This document shows positions 7,091 to 18,449 of a stretch of DNA of 64,000 bases, piece after piece. The position numbers and the translations under genes are program-made. A model generated the notes under the pieces. The model saw only the letters and a list, made by a program, of their open reading frames with translations, had not been told where the DNA came from and did not search any database. Source of the DNA: Unio delphinus (Eukaryota > Mollusca > Bivalvia > Unionida > Unionidae); assembly GCA_029339505.1 (NCBI GenBank), contig JAQISU010000179.1, forward strand, positions 16,554,001 to 16,618,000. Direction: 5' to 3'. The stretch's first letter is position 1. Every line of letters begins with the position of its first letter.

Positions 7091-8330
7091 CAGTGTGAAT
7101 TTCCCCTCTCCGGTCCCAGTGAAGGAGATAGCGCTAGCAAAACTACGAGTGTATCACAGTTGGCCTAATATCAGATCAAAATCATTTGGTGGTCAACAAC
7201 CCAATAATTCTTTAGTGTTTGCAAATAAGAATAAACCCGACGGAACCCCAGACTGGAACGTTGTTTCCATACCAACCGGATCATACCAAATCGAACAAAT
7301 CAATAATGAATTCGCGCGTAGAATAAAATCGATTACTGGAAAAGAATCAAAAATCGCTATAACAGTTCATGAGCCTACGCTATCATCCGCAATAGAGATA
7401 AGCACAGAAGGATACGTCGTAGATATCTATCAGAGTTCTATTAGAACCGTACTGGGATGGCCTGAAAAACCACCGGAAAAATCCACCACCGACTTAACCA
7501 CGGATGTACAATCATATCATGAAATCAATCCCAGTTATCGAGATGATTTATCTGATATAAGAAAAGGAAAAATCGCCGATAGATTTATATTCACCAACAA
7601 AGACACATTGCAATGGGATTTTATCATTAAAAGAACAACCGACTCATCTGTTACTATTTCATTTACGCTAACTGACGTCCGTGGTTATTTTAATAAGATT
7701 AAACAATTATATGACACACAACTAGAACAACTACGGAAAACAAGATCGCAAAAACACGTTGAAATAATAAATCAGCTTATATCGGACATGGAATATATCT
7801 ATGAACTAATTATTCAAACAATAATTAATGACAACAGCGACAATAAACAACGATTCCTAACCGATTACAATATCACAGAAGACAATCTGCGTAATTTCAA
7901 GTTTCCGAAATACAACGCTGATGAATTAGCAAGAATTGTTAAAACCGATATCAAAGCGCTACAAAAATCAGATTTAACTGTCCTCCTCAAATATAATAAT
8001 GATCCAGATGGTGGCGGTAGGCATATCGCTCCGTTCAACGTGAATATTTCATCGGTGATTGCACTCAATTTAGTATGTGATGTTATCGAAGGAAGCTATC
8101 AGATTAATCTAGAGCAATCAAATCAAGCTCAGCAGGGATATATTCTTTATTCGTTTGCACCAACAGCTCCTCCAGGATTCCTAATTATTGAAAACCCAAT
8201 TAATCCTGTCTACATGCGATGCCATAATAATTCGTTAACGAGAATTAATTTCCGACTTACCGACCAGTCAAATAATCTGATTGATTTACAAGAAGAGGTG
8301 TTAGCGATTAGTTTGTTTGTAAAGTCCTAA
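6981..8330 (+). CDS. penton-like virion protein, 449 aa (copy A)
   Basis: The N-terminal region has the pattern of a beta-rich virion protein common to Polintons: NPEFSVNFPSP, EIALAKLRVYHSWPNI, then NSLVF and IPTGSYQIEQINNE. This pattern recurs in animal Polinton proteins that I take to be the minor capsid (penton) or a vertex protein; the role is inferred. The middle (about 235-310) is charged and helical. It is the gene nearest the terminal repeat in both copies. Copies A and B (46262-47611) differ at only a handful of residues, far fewer than the capsid proteins do. The start was chosen at the downstream copy of the duplicated ATG because only this frame continues. Confidence 0.75.
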   Translation: MSIITMTTPMELLQRVVENTNPVQTSMISITSTNPEFSVNFPSPVPVKEIALAKLRVYHSWPNIRSKSFGGQQPNNSLVFANKNKPDGTPDWNVVSIPTGSYQIEQINNEFARRIKSITGKESKIAITVHEPTLSSAIEISTEGYVVDIYQSSIRTVLGWPEKPPEKSTTDLTTDVQSYHEINPSYRDDLSDIRKGKIADRFIFTNKDTLQWDFIIKRTTDSSVTISFTLTDVRGYFNKIKQLYDTQLEQLRKTRSQKHVEIINQLISDMEYIYELIIQTIINDNSDNKQRFLTDYNITEDNLRNFKFPKYNADELARIVKTDIKALQKSDLTVLLKYNNDPDGGGRHIAPFNVNISSVIALNLVCDVIEGSYQINLEQSNQAQQGYILYSFAPTAPPGFLIIENPINPVYMRCHNNSLTRINFRLTDQSNNLIDLQEEVLAISLFVKS

Positions 8331-8377
8331 AGACTGGATCAAATATTCGGTTAAAATGATTTCTTATTTTTTGTTAA

Positions 8378-8634
8378 CCCAGAACTGAAAACTTTAGCAG
8401 CAGAGAGGGTGGATGACAACAAGTTGCGACCAAAATTAATTAAAAAATCGTTTTCATTTTTTTAGTTAAATTGATTTCGTAGGGAGATTTCAATCAATTT
8501 TTTGTCTGAAAACGTTGTAGGGTTCGCCCCTGAGACATTTTTTTTGGTTAAAATGAGATCGTAGGAAGGCTCGTTTTAAGGATTCAATCAAAATTTTGTC
8601 TAAAAACGTTGTAGGGTTCACCCTCTCTGCTGCT
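8378..8634 (+). repeat. terminal inverted repeat, right end of copy A
   Basis: The end CACCCTCTCTGCTGCT (8619-8634) also appears inverted as AGCAGCAGAGAGGGTG at 8396-8411, so the terminus is itself bounded by inverted copies, as in copy B. The outer and inner edges match copy B; the middle has diverged and contains two degenerate copies of a segment ending GAAAACGTTGTAGGGTTC. The partner repeat is outside the window. Confidence 0.85.
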
Positions 8635-9270
8635 GTTCTAGTAGATGTTGTACGCTGTCTGTACGTATAACTGTGGTGGATCCGTGAAGGGCAAACGGCC
8701 GATAAAAGTATTGGTCAACTCTAGGTCTTCGGGGAAACTGGGCGGCGATTCAACAGGTGGCGAATCGTACGGTTATACAGGGTCGAGACACATGTGTGTG
8801 TTGCAATTGTAGTACAATTGAATACATTGTTGTATTTACATGGTTATTTCAGATCACAATAGTATTTCAAGGGATTGCATGAATCTCAATAAAAGCTAGC
8901 AACTTGATTGAATACATGTATATGTTCGTGCTAGTTGTCGCAATCCATACGTGCGATAGTATACTTTGATGTTTTGTGTTTGTTATCGTAATTTATACTT
9001 GCGGTAATATAACTTTTGTAAAGGTTCCTTGGATCTGTGTATAGTCCAAGAGATCCCTTTATATCTGTGTTTTATTTTGTATTTATATTTCATTTATTCA
9101 TGTATTGTGAATGGTTGTGAGTGTAATTGTGGGTTGAGAGCATGAGTTATTGTGTTGATACATCATTATTTTTCATTAATAATTTATTTCATAAATTTAT
9201 ATTTTCTTTCACATATTGTGTTTGTGTTGTTCATTTAATCCACCATCCTCTCGGTAACAATTCTGTTACA
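8635..9270 (+). mobile_element. 3' part of an LTR (solo or 3' LTR) interrupted by copy A
   Basis: The sequence matches 44435-45069 of the complete LTR nearly base for base, including AATAAA at 8888-8893, and ends in GTTACA at 9270. No primer-binding site follows, so it is the 3' LTR of an upstream element or a solo LTR. Copy A is inserted about 826 bases into the LTR. Confidence 0.9.
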
Positions 9271-9603
9271 GTGGGGAATGGTAAAAAAATTTTTGTTCTT
9301 TGAGTTACATTACATAGGACTAAAGAAAGGGGAATGGTAAAAAAAAAATCTTGTTCTTTGAGTTACGTTATAGTAGATTAAAAAGTGGGAAATGGTAAAA
9401 AAAAGTTCTTGTTCTTTGAGCTACATTACACTTGACTAAAGAGTGGGAAATGGTCAAAAAAAAAATTCTTGTACTTTGACTTACATTACATTAGACTAAA
9501 GAGTGGGGAATGTTACAAAAGTTCTTGTTCTTTTGAGTTACATTACAGTCAACTGACTAAAGAGTGGGGAATGGTAAAAAAAAGGTTTTTGTCCTTTTCT
9601 GGT
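9271..9603 (+). repeat. minisatellite, ~59-bp unit, about 5.5 copies
   Basis: The units begin GGGGAATGGTAAAAAAA and contain TTGTTCTTTGAGTTACATTA and GACTAAAGAGT. The LTR ends exactly at the edge of the array, so the retrotransposon inserted into this minisatellite. Confidence 0.85.
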
Positions 9604-9862
9604 CAGATTATACTTAAATTTGGAATTCTAAGAAATTTTATTTTATGTATTGTTATAATTATTTTATTAAAAGTGTCCTGGAAATTGTTTATACATTGAT
9701 TGAGCAACAATACAAGCCTCTGATCAATCTCATTTTCAAAGTGCAGGAAGACAGAATGCAGGACATTTGATAGAATGACAAATCAATCAGATGTCTGCTT
9801 TGATAAACAGGTTATGTAAACTACATGCTGATTTAGAAATGATCCAACAACATAATTATTAC
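9604..9862. other. no feature seen
   Basis: AT-rich host sequence, presumably intron of the C3-like gene. I see no gene or repeat. Confidence 0.4.
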
Positions 9863-10066
9863 CTTCATTAATTAATTTCCAACCATCACGTTCCATATCT
9901 GAAGTTTTGACCAGATGCATTGTTTTGTCTAGGTACATCATAGCATAAACAGTTGGTGCAAGTGCCATCATTGTATGTTCTCCAGAATAATATGGAAAAG
10001 TTTTTCTGAATAATTTGTTGACATCTTTGATAGTGTTCTGCACAACAACATCCATGATGTTATTTC
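9863..10066 (-). CDS. exon of complement C3-like/thioester-family protein (thioester region, site altered)
   Basis: A 204-bp exon with acceptor TGCAG before 10066 and donor GTAATA after 9863. It encodes the start of the thioester domain: after NKLFRKTFPYY comes SGEHTMMALAPTVYAMMYLD, which aligns with the C3/alpha-2-macroglobulin GCGEQxM...APTVxxxxYLD region. The cysteine that forms the thioester is Ser here and the glutamine is His, so this protein cannot form the bond, as in C5. It is the most 3' exon found. The remaining thioester-domain, CUB and C-terminal exons would lie to the left, where the mobile elements are, so the gene may continue outside the window or be truncated. Confidence 0.85.
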
Positions 10067-10132
10067 CTGCAACAGGGAATAAACAAAATACTATTATATT
10101 TCATGGCAGGGAAATAAAGAATCTATGTTGGG

Positions 10133-10258
10133 GTTTGGACCAAGACAAGGAAATCCCAGTCAAGGGGTAACATTATTTGTCTCCCCACAAGGCTTGCGCC
10201 CAAGTGGGGAGACATATATGTAATTCCATGACTCGGTTTTCCTTGTCTCAGTTCAAAC
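10133..10258. mobile_element. MITE-like inverted-repeat element
   Basis: The ends GTTTGG(A)CCAAGACAAGG and CCTTGTCTCAGTTCAAAC are inverted over about 20 bases. The middle holds another hairpin, GTCTCCCCAC against GTGGGGAGAC. There is no coding capacity. Confidence 0.55.
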
Positions 10259-10451
10259 CACTACAAAGATAATTTTCTCACCCAATATTTTCCGTTAAAG
10301 TGAAAAGAATTCTTCACTAGTGTTCATATCCCACTGTTTACATGTGGCACATGAATACAAATATGTTAATGAGGGCTGTGGTGTGACAGTTTCATCTGAA
10401 GTACACAGCTTATATGCATGAGCAAAGAAAAATAACAATATAAAATGTCAC

Positions 10452-10557
10452 TTGGTAATGAGGTAATATCACATTTAATGTATGGATTAGTAATGAGGTA
10501 ATATCACATTTAATGTATGGATTAGTAATGAGGTAATATCACATTTAATGTATGGAT
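10452..10557 (+). repeat. 35-bp tandem repeat, three copies
   Basis: The unit GTAATGAGGTAATATCACAT plus TTAATGTATGGATTA occurs three times almost without change. Confidence 0.9.
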
Positions 10558-12099
10558 GTTGTTATATTAAACTGGGAATAAATAATAAATATTTATTACA
10601 AGAAACTGTTACATTTCATCACTTACAATTTTGAAAAACTTACCCACTCCCCGTATAAAACTAGCAGATAAACAAGTACTGAACTTTCAAGTTCAACTTT
10701 CAATTTTTCTGTCTTGGAAATATGGCAAGTGATACAGTGAATTTTACTTATGGATTAGTGTGTTGATTGATAAATGATTTCTTCTGGCATATTTTTGATT
10801 CAACTAGGGCACAGTGGAGATACTTAACAAGATTAGAATAGAGCATGTTTGACATTACACATTTCTGGCTGTTGCTAAGTTTTCCAAAGCTGTTAAGAGA
10901 GTTGTGAGGCTATGAAGTGTATGGGTCTATAGTCTATGGTCAGATCAAAACATGTTTTAAAAAAGTCTTTTAATGAAAATCACCTGCCAATATAATTACC
11001 CATTTATGAGTAGTATTGATAACAAGATTTACAAGATGACTGAGGCATCATGTTGGAGGTCTGATCTGCACTGAGGTTCATGTAGAAAAAATTAAGAAAT
11101 CTTTGATCCTCAGTTTAACAAAAGCTGCTATACAATCAGTGCCCTGGTTGTACCATTTTTCTTTTGGATCAATTGCATAAGTCTTCCAATGAAAATACCA
11201 TGCCATTATGACTATTCATTCAGATGATCAAATGCTGAATTGGCATGACTATCATTTAGGACCAACTTGATTTTATAAGAGATCTTCAGATGAAAACCAA
11301 TAAAAACCAATGTTGATATGTCCTGCCCTTCAGAAGTAGCATAAACAAGATTTTCAAGATGTCCACCACTGTGACCCATGTTGGAGGTCAGATTAACACA
11401 ATTTCCATTTACCAGTACAAGCTAAAAAAATATGAGAAATGTAAGTTCTTTTAAACCACAATGGCACTAAAATTTCTAATCACCATCTTTCTCTCTCACA
11501 CACTACTATCTATAAGGTACCTGATATGTACATCACACACTGGCCAGTTCCTTCAATGGCATTTTCTGGCATTGTTAAATCCACTGTAAATATCTGGTGT
11601 CCATACAAAATATCATTTTGCACTGAAAACATTAAATGAATGGTATACACTATTATTTCAATTATTTATATATTATTTTAATTTATGTCTACACAAAACT
11701 GTATTTCTCACAACTGCTAATTAAATTTACCACCAAACAAATGTTCTATACTCAAGTTTTTTGACGGTTAAACATATCAAGTCAGAAGCATACCAAACTG
11801 AACTTAAACATTATTTTTCAATTCTGTTAAATAAATGGTGGAAGGTTTGTACATATTTTATGCAGTGGTGGTGGTGGAGGTGGGTGTTCAGATTAAACAG
11901 CGAGATTTGTATCTGATGCAAAGAGTTAGCTTAGATGATGAATTAATTAGAAGTTGATGTCTATTGAATAAGTGTATGGCATCAAAAAGTTTGCAAAACT
12001 CCAAAGATCTTGCTAATATAAAAGAAGGATTTGAACATATTGTCAGATGATGACATTTGCCTGGCAGATTAGGTAATGGTTTGTCTAGAACTTCTTAAA

Positions 12100-12770
12100 T
12101 TGGTGACAACCGCTCTTTTTGGTGAATCAACTAGTTCCAACCATTTCTGTTATCATGTCTCCTCTTCATCGCAAACTTATTGACAGCATTTTCCAACATA
12201 GCAATGATGACTCTCTAGTCATAGCTCAGATGAAAAGGGTTGTTGTTGATGATCTTTAGGATAGATACACTCATCAAGAAGAAACTCTAACCATTGCTGT
12301 TGCCTTGCGTCCACATTTTAAGACCCTACCTTTCCTCAGCTATGCAGGAAGGAATGCAATCTTACTAAAATCTTGCAGAATGCATCAGAAATCATTGTTA
12401 GAGTGAAGGCTGAACATGACGCTGATCACTCAACTGTGGGTGATAGTGGAAGGTCAGAACTTCCACTTTTACCACAGCTAAGCAAGAAGATATGTCTCTC
12501 TGCAAATTTTGCTACCAAGGATGCCAAACCAGTTTGCAAGAAGCTCTAGTCAGACATTGGTTAGAGTGATATTATGATAAAGGTACCTGTTGTTCTGGCA
12601 TGTGATGTCTACATAATTGGTGTTGAGACTTCAAAAACACCAATGGAAGAACTAGAAGAAGAGCTTATGAACTATAGAGTGATTTTGTCAATTCCTTGTG
12701 ATTCAAATCCTCTTCAATGGTGGAAAAATCAATATTTAACATCTAAAAATTGCACGAGTTCAAAACTTGT
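12100..12770 (+). pseudogene. decayed hAT transposase (3' half)
   Basis: The + frames, broken by stops and frameshifts, contain PLHRKLIDSIF, a QEETLTIAVALRPHFKTL region and, further on, ELEEELMNYR followed by NPLQWWKNQY. This is the order of the hAT (ZBED-type) catalytic-domain end and dimerisation region. Several stops show it is dead. It lies in the intron between two exons of the C3-like gene. Confidence 0.65.
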
Positions 12771-12790
12771 GACATTTGGAGATCAGTAGT

Positions 12791-13311
12791 TTTCTCATCA
12801 ACAATGGGGAATTTTCAAACATGTCAAAACATAAAACATTTTTTATATTATTATAAACTAAATAAATGTTGTGATAGTCCAAATTTCTTCAAGCGAATTA
12901 AAATGATTGTGACAATATGTAACCTCATGCCAGAAGTCTCACTAGGATTTTAAAACTAGGAGTCAAAGACTCCTATTTTATAAAAATAGGGAGTCCCACC
13001 AGCAAAAGTTGCAGTCACCTTCCAGAAAACTATGCAAGTTATAAGAACTATTGATTACCATTGAGTAAAATGTCTACATTCTTTATAACAATGACATAAC
13101 ACGCTGTTCCTAAATCCCATCTAGGCTAATTATGGGGTAAACCATCCCTGATCCTAAATTGAATCCATCATGCTTTATAATTTTATTTGTATTTCAAAGG
13201 GGTACATAAATGTGTCAGGGTCTGAAGCATACAGACTGCATGGTTAAGAAGTGGTTAATTTGAGTGGACAACAAAACATCCAAGATGACCCTCAGATAGT
13301 CAGAAACTCAC
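12791..13311. other. no feature seen
   Basis: AT-rich intron-like sequence. A short inverted repeat, AGGAGTC...GACTCCTA (about 12957-12975), is the only structure noted. Confidence 0.35.
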
Positions 13312-13405
13312 CTGCTACTCTGCTATTATGTCTGCAAATAGCTTTGCTCTGACCTTGTGGGTCCAAGCACAACTGAATTTCATTATTCTCTTCAATTCCT
13401 TCATT
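13312..13405 (-). CDS. exon of C3-like protein (linker before the thioester domain)
   Basis: A 94-bp exon with acceptor TTTTAG before 13405 and donor GTGAGT after 13312. It starts in phase 0 and ends in phase 1, joining in frame to the exon at 10066. It encodes NEGIEENNEIQLCLDP and a short basic tail, equivalent to the segment between the MG6/CUB-type region and the thioester domain in C3. Identification rests mainly on phase and order with the neighbouring exons. Confidence 0.65.
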
Positions 13406-16400
13406 CTAAAAATAAGAGGAAGCAATATTAGACAAGATTGTCAGATAGTTTTATTGGTGTATTTTACATGATAACAGTGAAAGTTTAATAACTCTTAAGT
13501 TCTTCAATGTTCCCTTCAAGGCAACATCTGCATGAAATTTGCTGATGGTATGCAGGAAAACTCAAGTTATCACATAAATGCTAAGAGACCAACCATTTAA
13601 TATTTGTACTTGACTTTTGCTCTTTAGACCTTTAAACCAAACCAGCAGATTTCTATTTAGCCATGGCAACATGTCTTTGAGTTCTGAAAAACGCATTTGT
13701 TTGAAATTATTTTATTTCTGATGCTTTGACTCATATTTCAAGTGATTACAAACTAACTATACTAAATACAACTAAATACTTTCAAAATTAAATATATGAT
13801 CTTTTTTACTTAAATTCTAGAGAAATATTATTATGACTTAATTTTTTTTTTAAATTCTTTAATGTTTGTATCTGTAACAAATTAAAGGTCAATATTACGA
13901 ATATATTTATGATCCTTTAATCACATGTTTGGCAAGTGTCACATATGACAATGTGACGGTGACCAAATGGAATGTTATGAAACACATTCTGGCCAAATCC
14001 CACTTTTGTAAACTTTTCAGATTTAAAAAACAAAATATCTATTAAAAAAATCCCACATGTAATGTCTTTCTTATTGACTAGTGTATGTGAATGACTTGTG
14101 TTAAGTATCTGTATTCCTTCATAAGACTTAAAAATCATCATTCAAGTTTAAGGAGCATACCTGTCTTTTGTCCAAACTTTACTTAATTTCTAAAGTCCAT
14201 AATATATTTTCTTGTTTGCTGGATAAGTGTGGTTTATGTTTACTGTCCCTCTCTGATGAATATCTTACCCAGTTATTGGCATCCCACTCAAAATTTCCCT
14301 GACTATTATATCAATAGTGCAGCTAGAACATTATAATACATACACTTCCTATTATTATCAAAATGTCTTTCAGGATCATCTATACTGTAAGCTTAATCAT
14401 TCCACTTTAGTTACAGTGTTTAGATTCTTAAACAACAAATAACATACATACAGCCAATTGATCTGCTATATGGTGCGTTCCATTTAAGGGGGGGGGGGGA
14501 TACTTTCTGATCATTTGAGAGTTTTCAAAATAATATGGAGCTGTGCCATTAGATACATCTCAGACTTTCTATACAATATCATTATCTGCATTTCTTTTTC
14601 CAAACACCATATTTAACAAAACATCAAATGGTACAACCAATTTGAACTTTCAATATAAATCAGCTAACAGTACTGTAATACATATACAATGTTGTTTACT
14701 ATATCTGGTTTAAATTTCAATATCATCAATTCATGTATAGTTTTAATATCCTGAAAATAAATATTTGTTATCTAAGGTAAAACTTAAAACAATATTTATA
14801 TAAAAATTTAATAATATAACCATGGAGAAAAAAAGAGACAGCTCCCACATCCCAGTAATAGCCATTTCTTTAGTTATGTAGTAGTCACATTCACATGAAG
14901 ATTAATAAGTCCTAGAATGTATTTACCTATACCTGAATACACTGTATACCCAGTGAACTCAGTCATTTGCTAATCTATTGACTGTATAGATAAGGTTGCC
15001 CACATACAAAATTTTCAAAAATAGACAAGACAAAATAACTAAAATTCTATTTTTTCCCCAACTCATAACTCATTCGGCCTGAATCCCTTCAATGCTCGCA
15101 ATCCCGTTTCTGCATTCAATGGCTGAGCCCATCAATGCTCTGAAGTTTCTTGACTGCATTCAACGGCCAATCCCGTTGATGCTCGATTTTAATGTGTGGT
15201 AGATACAATGTCTCTGATTGGTTACAAATTGGGACTTTTTTAAGAATCAGAAAAAATACAACCAATCAGAAAGATTTTAACTTGGAATGCTCCAAAATGG
15301 CAGAGATGTGAAACTAATTTCCAATACCTCCACTTGTGCCATTGCACACGATGAACACACCTAATTGGCTGTTAGGATTGAGTGTGTGTAGGGTCTATTC
15401 CCACTCACCCAGAGTCCTGCATACAGGTCAATGGTTACTTAATAGCAGCCATGACTTGACAACCAAATTAAATAGTACTCCTTGAGTACATAAATGCCTG
15501 GGGGAAGTGGCACCATCTCCCCCCCAGGAGTAATTAAATATCCAGCTTTGCTGGAAACTTTAACGGTGCTAATTGCCCCTAGTGGGCGATACAGCACTAT
15601 AATTCAACTTCACCATCAATTGAGAGCACTTTCACTACATGTGTTCTGTTCTTGAAAAATTGTAAAATGATGATGAAAGCGTGATTTTTTATGGTGATGA
15701 GGGCAAAAATTTGGATCTAAAAATATTGAGGAAACAGAGGAAAGATATGTTTAACAGTTGGATAATTTGCGAGATTGAGAATGGGGCACTGAAATTCTTG
15801 AGATTGAATCCTGAGAAGAAGAGGATGCTGATAGCAAAAATGAAAGAGTTTCTGCCAATCTAGCAGATTGGAGCGATCGTCTTCTGCCTGTCCAAATCAA
15901 TGATTTTAGTAGAACGAATCCTGAACCTACAACAAACAATGACAAATTGACAAGGAAAAAAGAGAAATCAACTTTTTTCACTTATTATTATTTCCGGAGA
16001 AACTGTACACGGACATTGCAAATGAAACCAATCCATATGCCCAAAAATGAATATTGTATTATTGGTATCACCGAACAACCATCCTGCAAAATGTGTTCAT
16101 TGAACAAATTTGATCTGAACCAAAAACTGGATGTGAACATTGCCAAGTAAATGTATGTACAAATTGTTGCAAACAATATCACATATTACATTTTCCTGGT
16201 CTATTTTAATGGAATTAAGTGCTGATGATGTGATATTCCTAACAATGTTGCACATAATTTTGTAAATAATGTATAAAAAAATTGTGAAAGACTTGGACAA
16301 ATAGGAAACAAATACATCACTGTGTAGACAAATTCATTTGAATTAATTGCTAAAAATTTCATGGATTATTATTGGATACATGAAGAGAAATTAAAGTAAG

Positions 16401-16988
16401 TGGGAAGGCAGTGCATGTTGTTTAAAAAAATTTCCAAACTGGAAAAACTCTCTGGGGCACAAGCAGCTAGACAGCTTAGGGTTGCTAGGGCACAGTAGCA
16501 AAGTTATTGATAAGTGTGTTGGGGCTGAATGAGTAAAAGAGAGCCACATTGCAAAGAGCCCCATGCACTATAATTTTCTTAGCTTTAAATGAGAAAATGT
16601 GCTGTGAAACCAAAGTTAGATGATTGGCATTAAGGGGTCATAACTCCCACAAATAAGCATCTGAAAATGCATGAAATCCAACTCCTTCAAGGTCTAATCA
16701 ACACAAGCAACATTAAATGTAAAGATATAAAATTGATCAAGAAGGGTATAATGGAATAAACAAGACAAAAGTTACAATCCATCAAAGAAACATATAAGTT
16801 TTTGTTTTTATCAAGCTGCATGAGAAACAAAAAAAGTGATTATAATGAAAAAAGATCATCCGAGTCAAAAGAGTTAATAGCAATAAACACATTCATTCTA
16901 CAGCAACAACTGTATACACAATAAAATAAACACAAAAACAATAATTGTATTCATCTTATATAATAATAGAACTACAAGAAAAACTTAC
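13406..16988. other. intron/intergenic sequence without genes
   Basis: Long AT-rich stretch with a poly-G run near 14491-14499 and repeat-like sequence at about 15060-15660 of unknown type. I could not support any exon or transposase here. The 60-67-codon open frames between 15680 and 16300 lie on both strands and resemble nothing known to me. Confidence 0.35.
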
Positions 16989-17204
16989 AACAATATGGAG
17001 GTCTTTCTTTATAGCATCATAGCTCTGGCCAGGAATCACTGCATATATGGTTAGGAAAGTGTCAGTTGCCTTCAGGGGAAGTATGGGGTAAGTAACTGTA
17101 TGTGCATCATTTGCCTTCACCAGGATTCGTTTCACTTCAGACTTGGTGCCCATCTTTGTGGAGGAGCAAATAGTTGTATCCCCAGGCTCAACATATATAT
17201 TTAC
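16989..17204 (-). CDS. exon of C3-like protein (macroglobulin-domain region)
   Basis: A 216-bp, exactly 72-codon exon with acceptor TATAG before 17204 and donor GTAAGT after 16989. It encodes VNIYVEPGDTTIC followed by ILVKANDAHTVTYPILPL and DAIKKDLHIV. This matches the C3/alpha-2-macroglobulin segment in which a strand, a cysteine and a 'VxYPIxPL' core precede 'DxVxKxLxV'. It joins in phase to the exons on either side. Confidence 0.85.
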
Positions 17205-17813
17205 CTATAATAAATATTTTTATAATAAGCAAGTTTATTGAAATTTGCTCCCCACCTAATATATTGAGCTCACTAAAAGTATATACAAATTAAATCTGAC
17301 ATTTGTGATAATGTTGTAGAATACTTTGGCAGACATGGACAATGACAAAATTTCATGGCTCTATCTCAAGGGGTAAAAAATTTCACTCCCACGTTTTCCA
17401 TTTTTCCAATGGTATACCATGTTATAAACAAGACATCCAAGTGAGTCTGATACTGCTCACTTGAGAAGCTGGTATCTATCAGCTTGTGAATGCAAACTGG
17501 CACTGAATTTACGAAATGCCATAAAGATACACAATACATATAGTAACATAAACAATACATGTTTTGGCACTTTAATATGGCAATACAAGCAGATGTCAAA
17601 ACCTATTTAACCAAATATATTAAAATTGCTTCAAATAGTGAAGGTTATAAATAATAGAGTTTTTAGCAATAATTCTTTGAGAATTTTTTTGTATGTACTT
17701 GACTTGAGCATGGCTTTTAGAAGTATATGCTTCCAAAGCAAAATCTTTTTCTTAATTACAAAAATAAAATATGCATATATCCTTATGCTTAGATACATTT
17801 ATCAATGTGAATC
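17205..17813. other. no feature seen
   Basis: AT-rich intron-like sequence with no gene or clear repeat. Confidence 0.35.
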
Positions 17814-18449
17814 AGACTATAGTCTGTGTCTACATCACCGTTTGTACCCCCTGCCGATTTCAGTGATGAAAAGCATAAACAAGATAAAAAGTCCATAAAT
17901 CTTATTCAATTCGTTCATTGATTTATAATTTCTAACACGATTGCGACCAGGGTGTCCATAACACCTTTATCGTTTGCGTGTCTGATGCTTAACGGAAGTT
18001 TTTATTACAACCATGGCCATCCTCGAGATCAATTTCCAGTTCCTGGACAAGTCCCATTTTCAGCAAAGGGGCAATTGTATAAATACGCATGTATGTACAT
18101 AAAGGTAGATTTTATATGTGGCAAAGGGATATAACTCTTAACCTTACCGTAATTGACGGAAGTATCCGGGAGTAACCAAATAGGAACAATGACGTCACTC
18201 TATTTGTGGATAAAAGACTTGCCCAAATTGTGTGCAATATGGTGTCATGTTAGTATGAAAACTTCCGTTAAGCATCAGACGCGCAGACAATAAAGATGTT
18301 ATGGACACCCTGGTCTCAATTGGGTTAGAAATTATAAATCAATGAATGAATTGAGTAAGATTTATTGACTTTTGATCTTGTTTATGCTTTTCGTTACTGA
18401 AATCGGCAGGGGGTACAAACAAACAGGGATGTAGACACAGACTATAGTC
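17814..18449. mobile_element. non-autonomous DNA transposon with ~190-bp inverted repeats
   Basis: The left arm (17814 to about 18003) and right arm (about 18258 to 18449) are inverted copies that include ACTATAGTCTGTGTCTACAT, the ACCAGGGTGTCCATAAC block and GCATCAGAC/GTCTGATGC. The middle of about 255 bases is unique and non-coding. The superfamily is not recognised and no target duplication is clear. Confidence 0.75.

Larger units (their letters stand above)
1..8634 (+). mobile_element. Polinton/Maverick-type endogenous DNA virus, copy A (right-hand part)
   Basis: The segment carries, in one direction, the same block of virion genes found at 46262-54216 in copy B: a 133-aa protein, a 329-aa protein, pVI-like, major capsid, pX-like, protease, fibre-like, a membrane protein and a penton-like protein. 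It ends with a terminal repeat closely related to that of copy B. The left end lies before the window, so polymerase, integrase and ATPase genes are not seen. It is inserted in an LTR: the sequence from 8635 matches the interior of the complete LTR at 43609-45069. The virion genes inside the window have open frames. Relative to copy B it is inverted. Confidence 0.9.
10067..12099. other. intron/intergenic sequence without genes
   Basis: Apart from the MITE-like element (10133-10258) and the 35-bp tandem repeat (10452-10557), I see only AT-rich non-coding sequence with short open frames. Confidence 0.4.

Noticed and set aside
6830..7168. 112-codon open frame starting with penton-like codons (also 47424-47762)
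   Set aside because: It arises from the tandem duplication and overlaps the true penton-like gene in another frame. Listed as a finding, not as a gene.
1..8634. Adenovirus or large nucleocytoplasmic virus insertion instead of a Polinton
   Set aside because: The protease and pVI/pX-like genes are adenovirus-like, but the rve integrase, 5-bp target duplication and inverted termini of the matching copy B are Polinton/adintovirus traits.
9271..9603. CRISPR-like regular repeats
   Set aside because: It is a head-to-tail minisatellite with no unique spacers, in an animal genome.
15681..16300. Cluster of 60-76-codon frames on both strands
   Set aside because: Overlapping frames on both strands, broken within 200 bases, with no recognisable domain.
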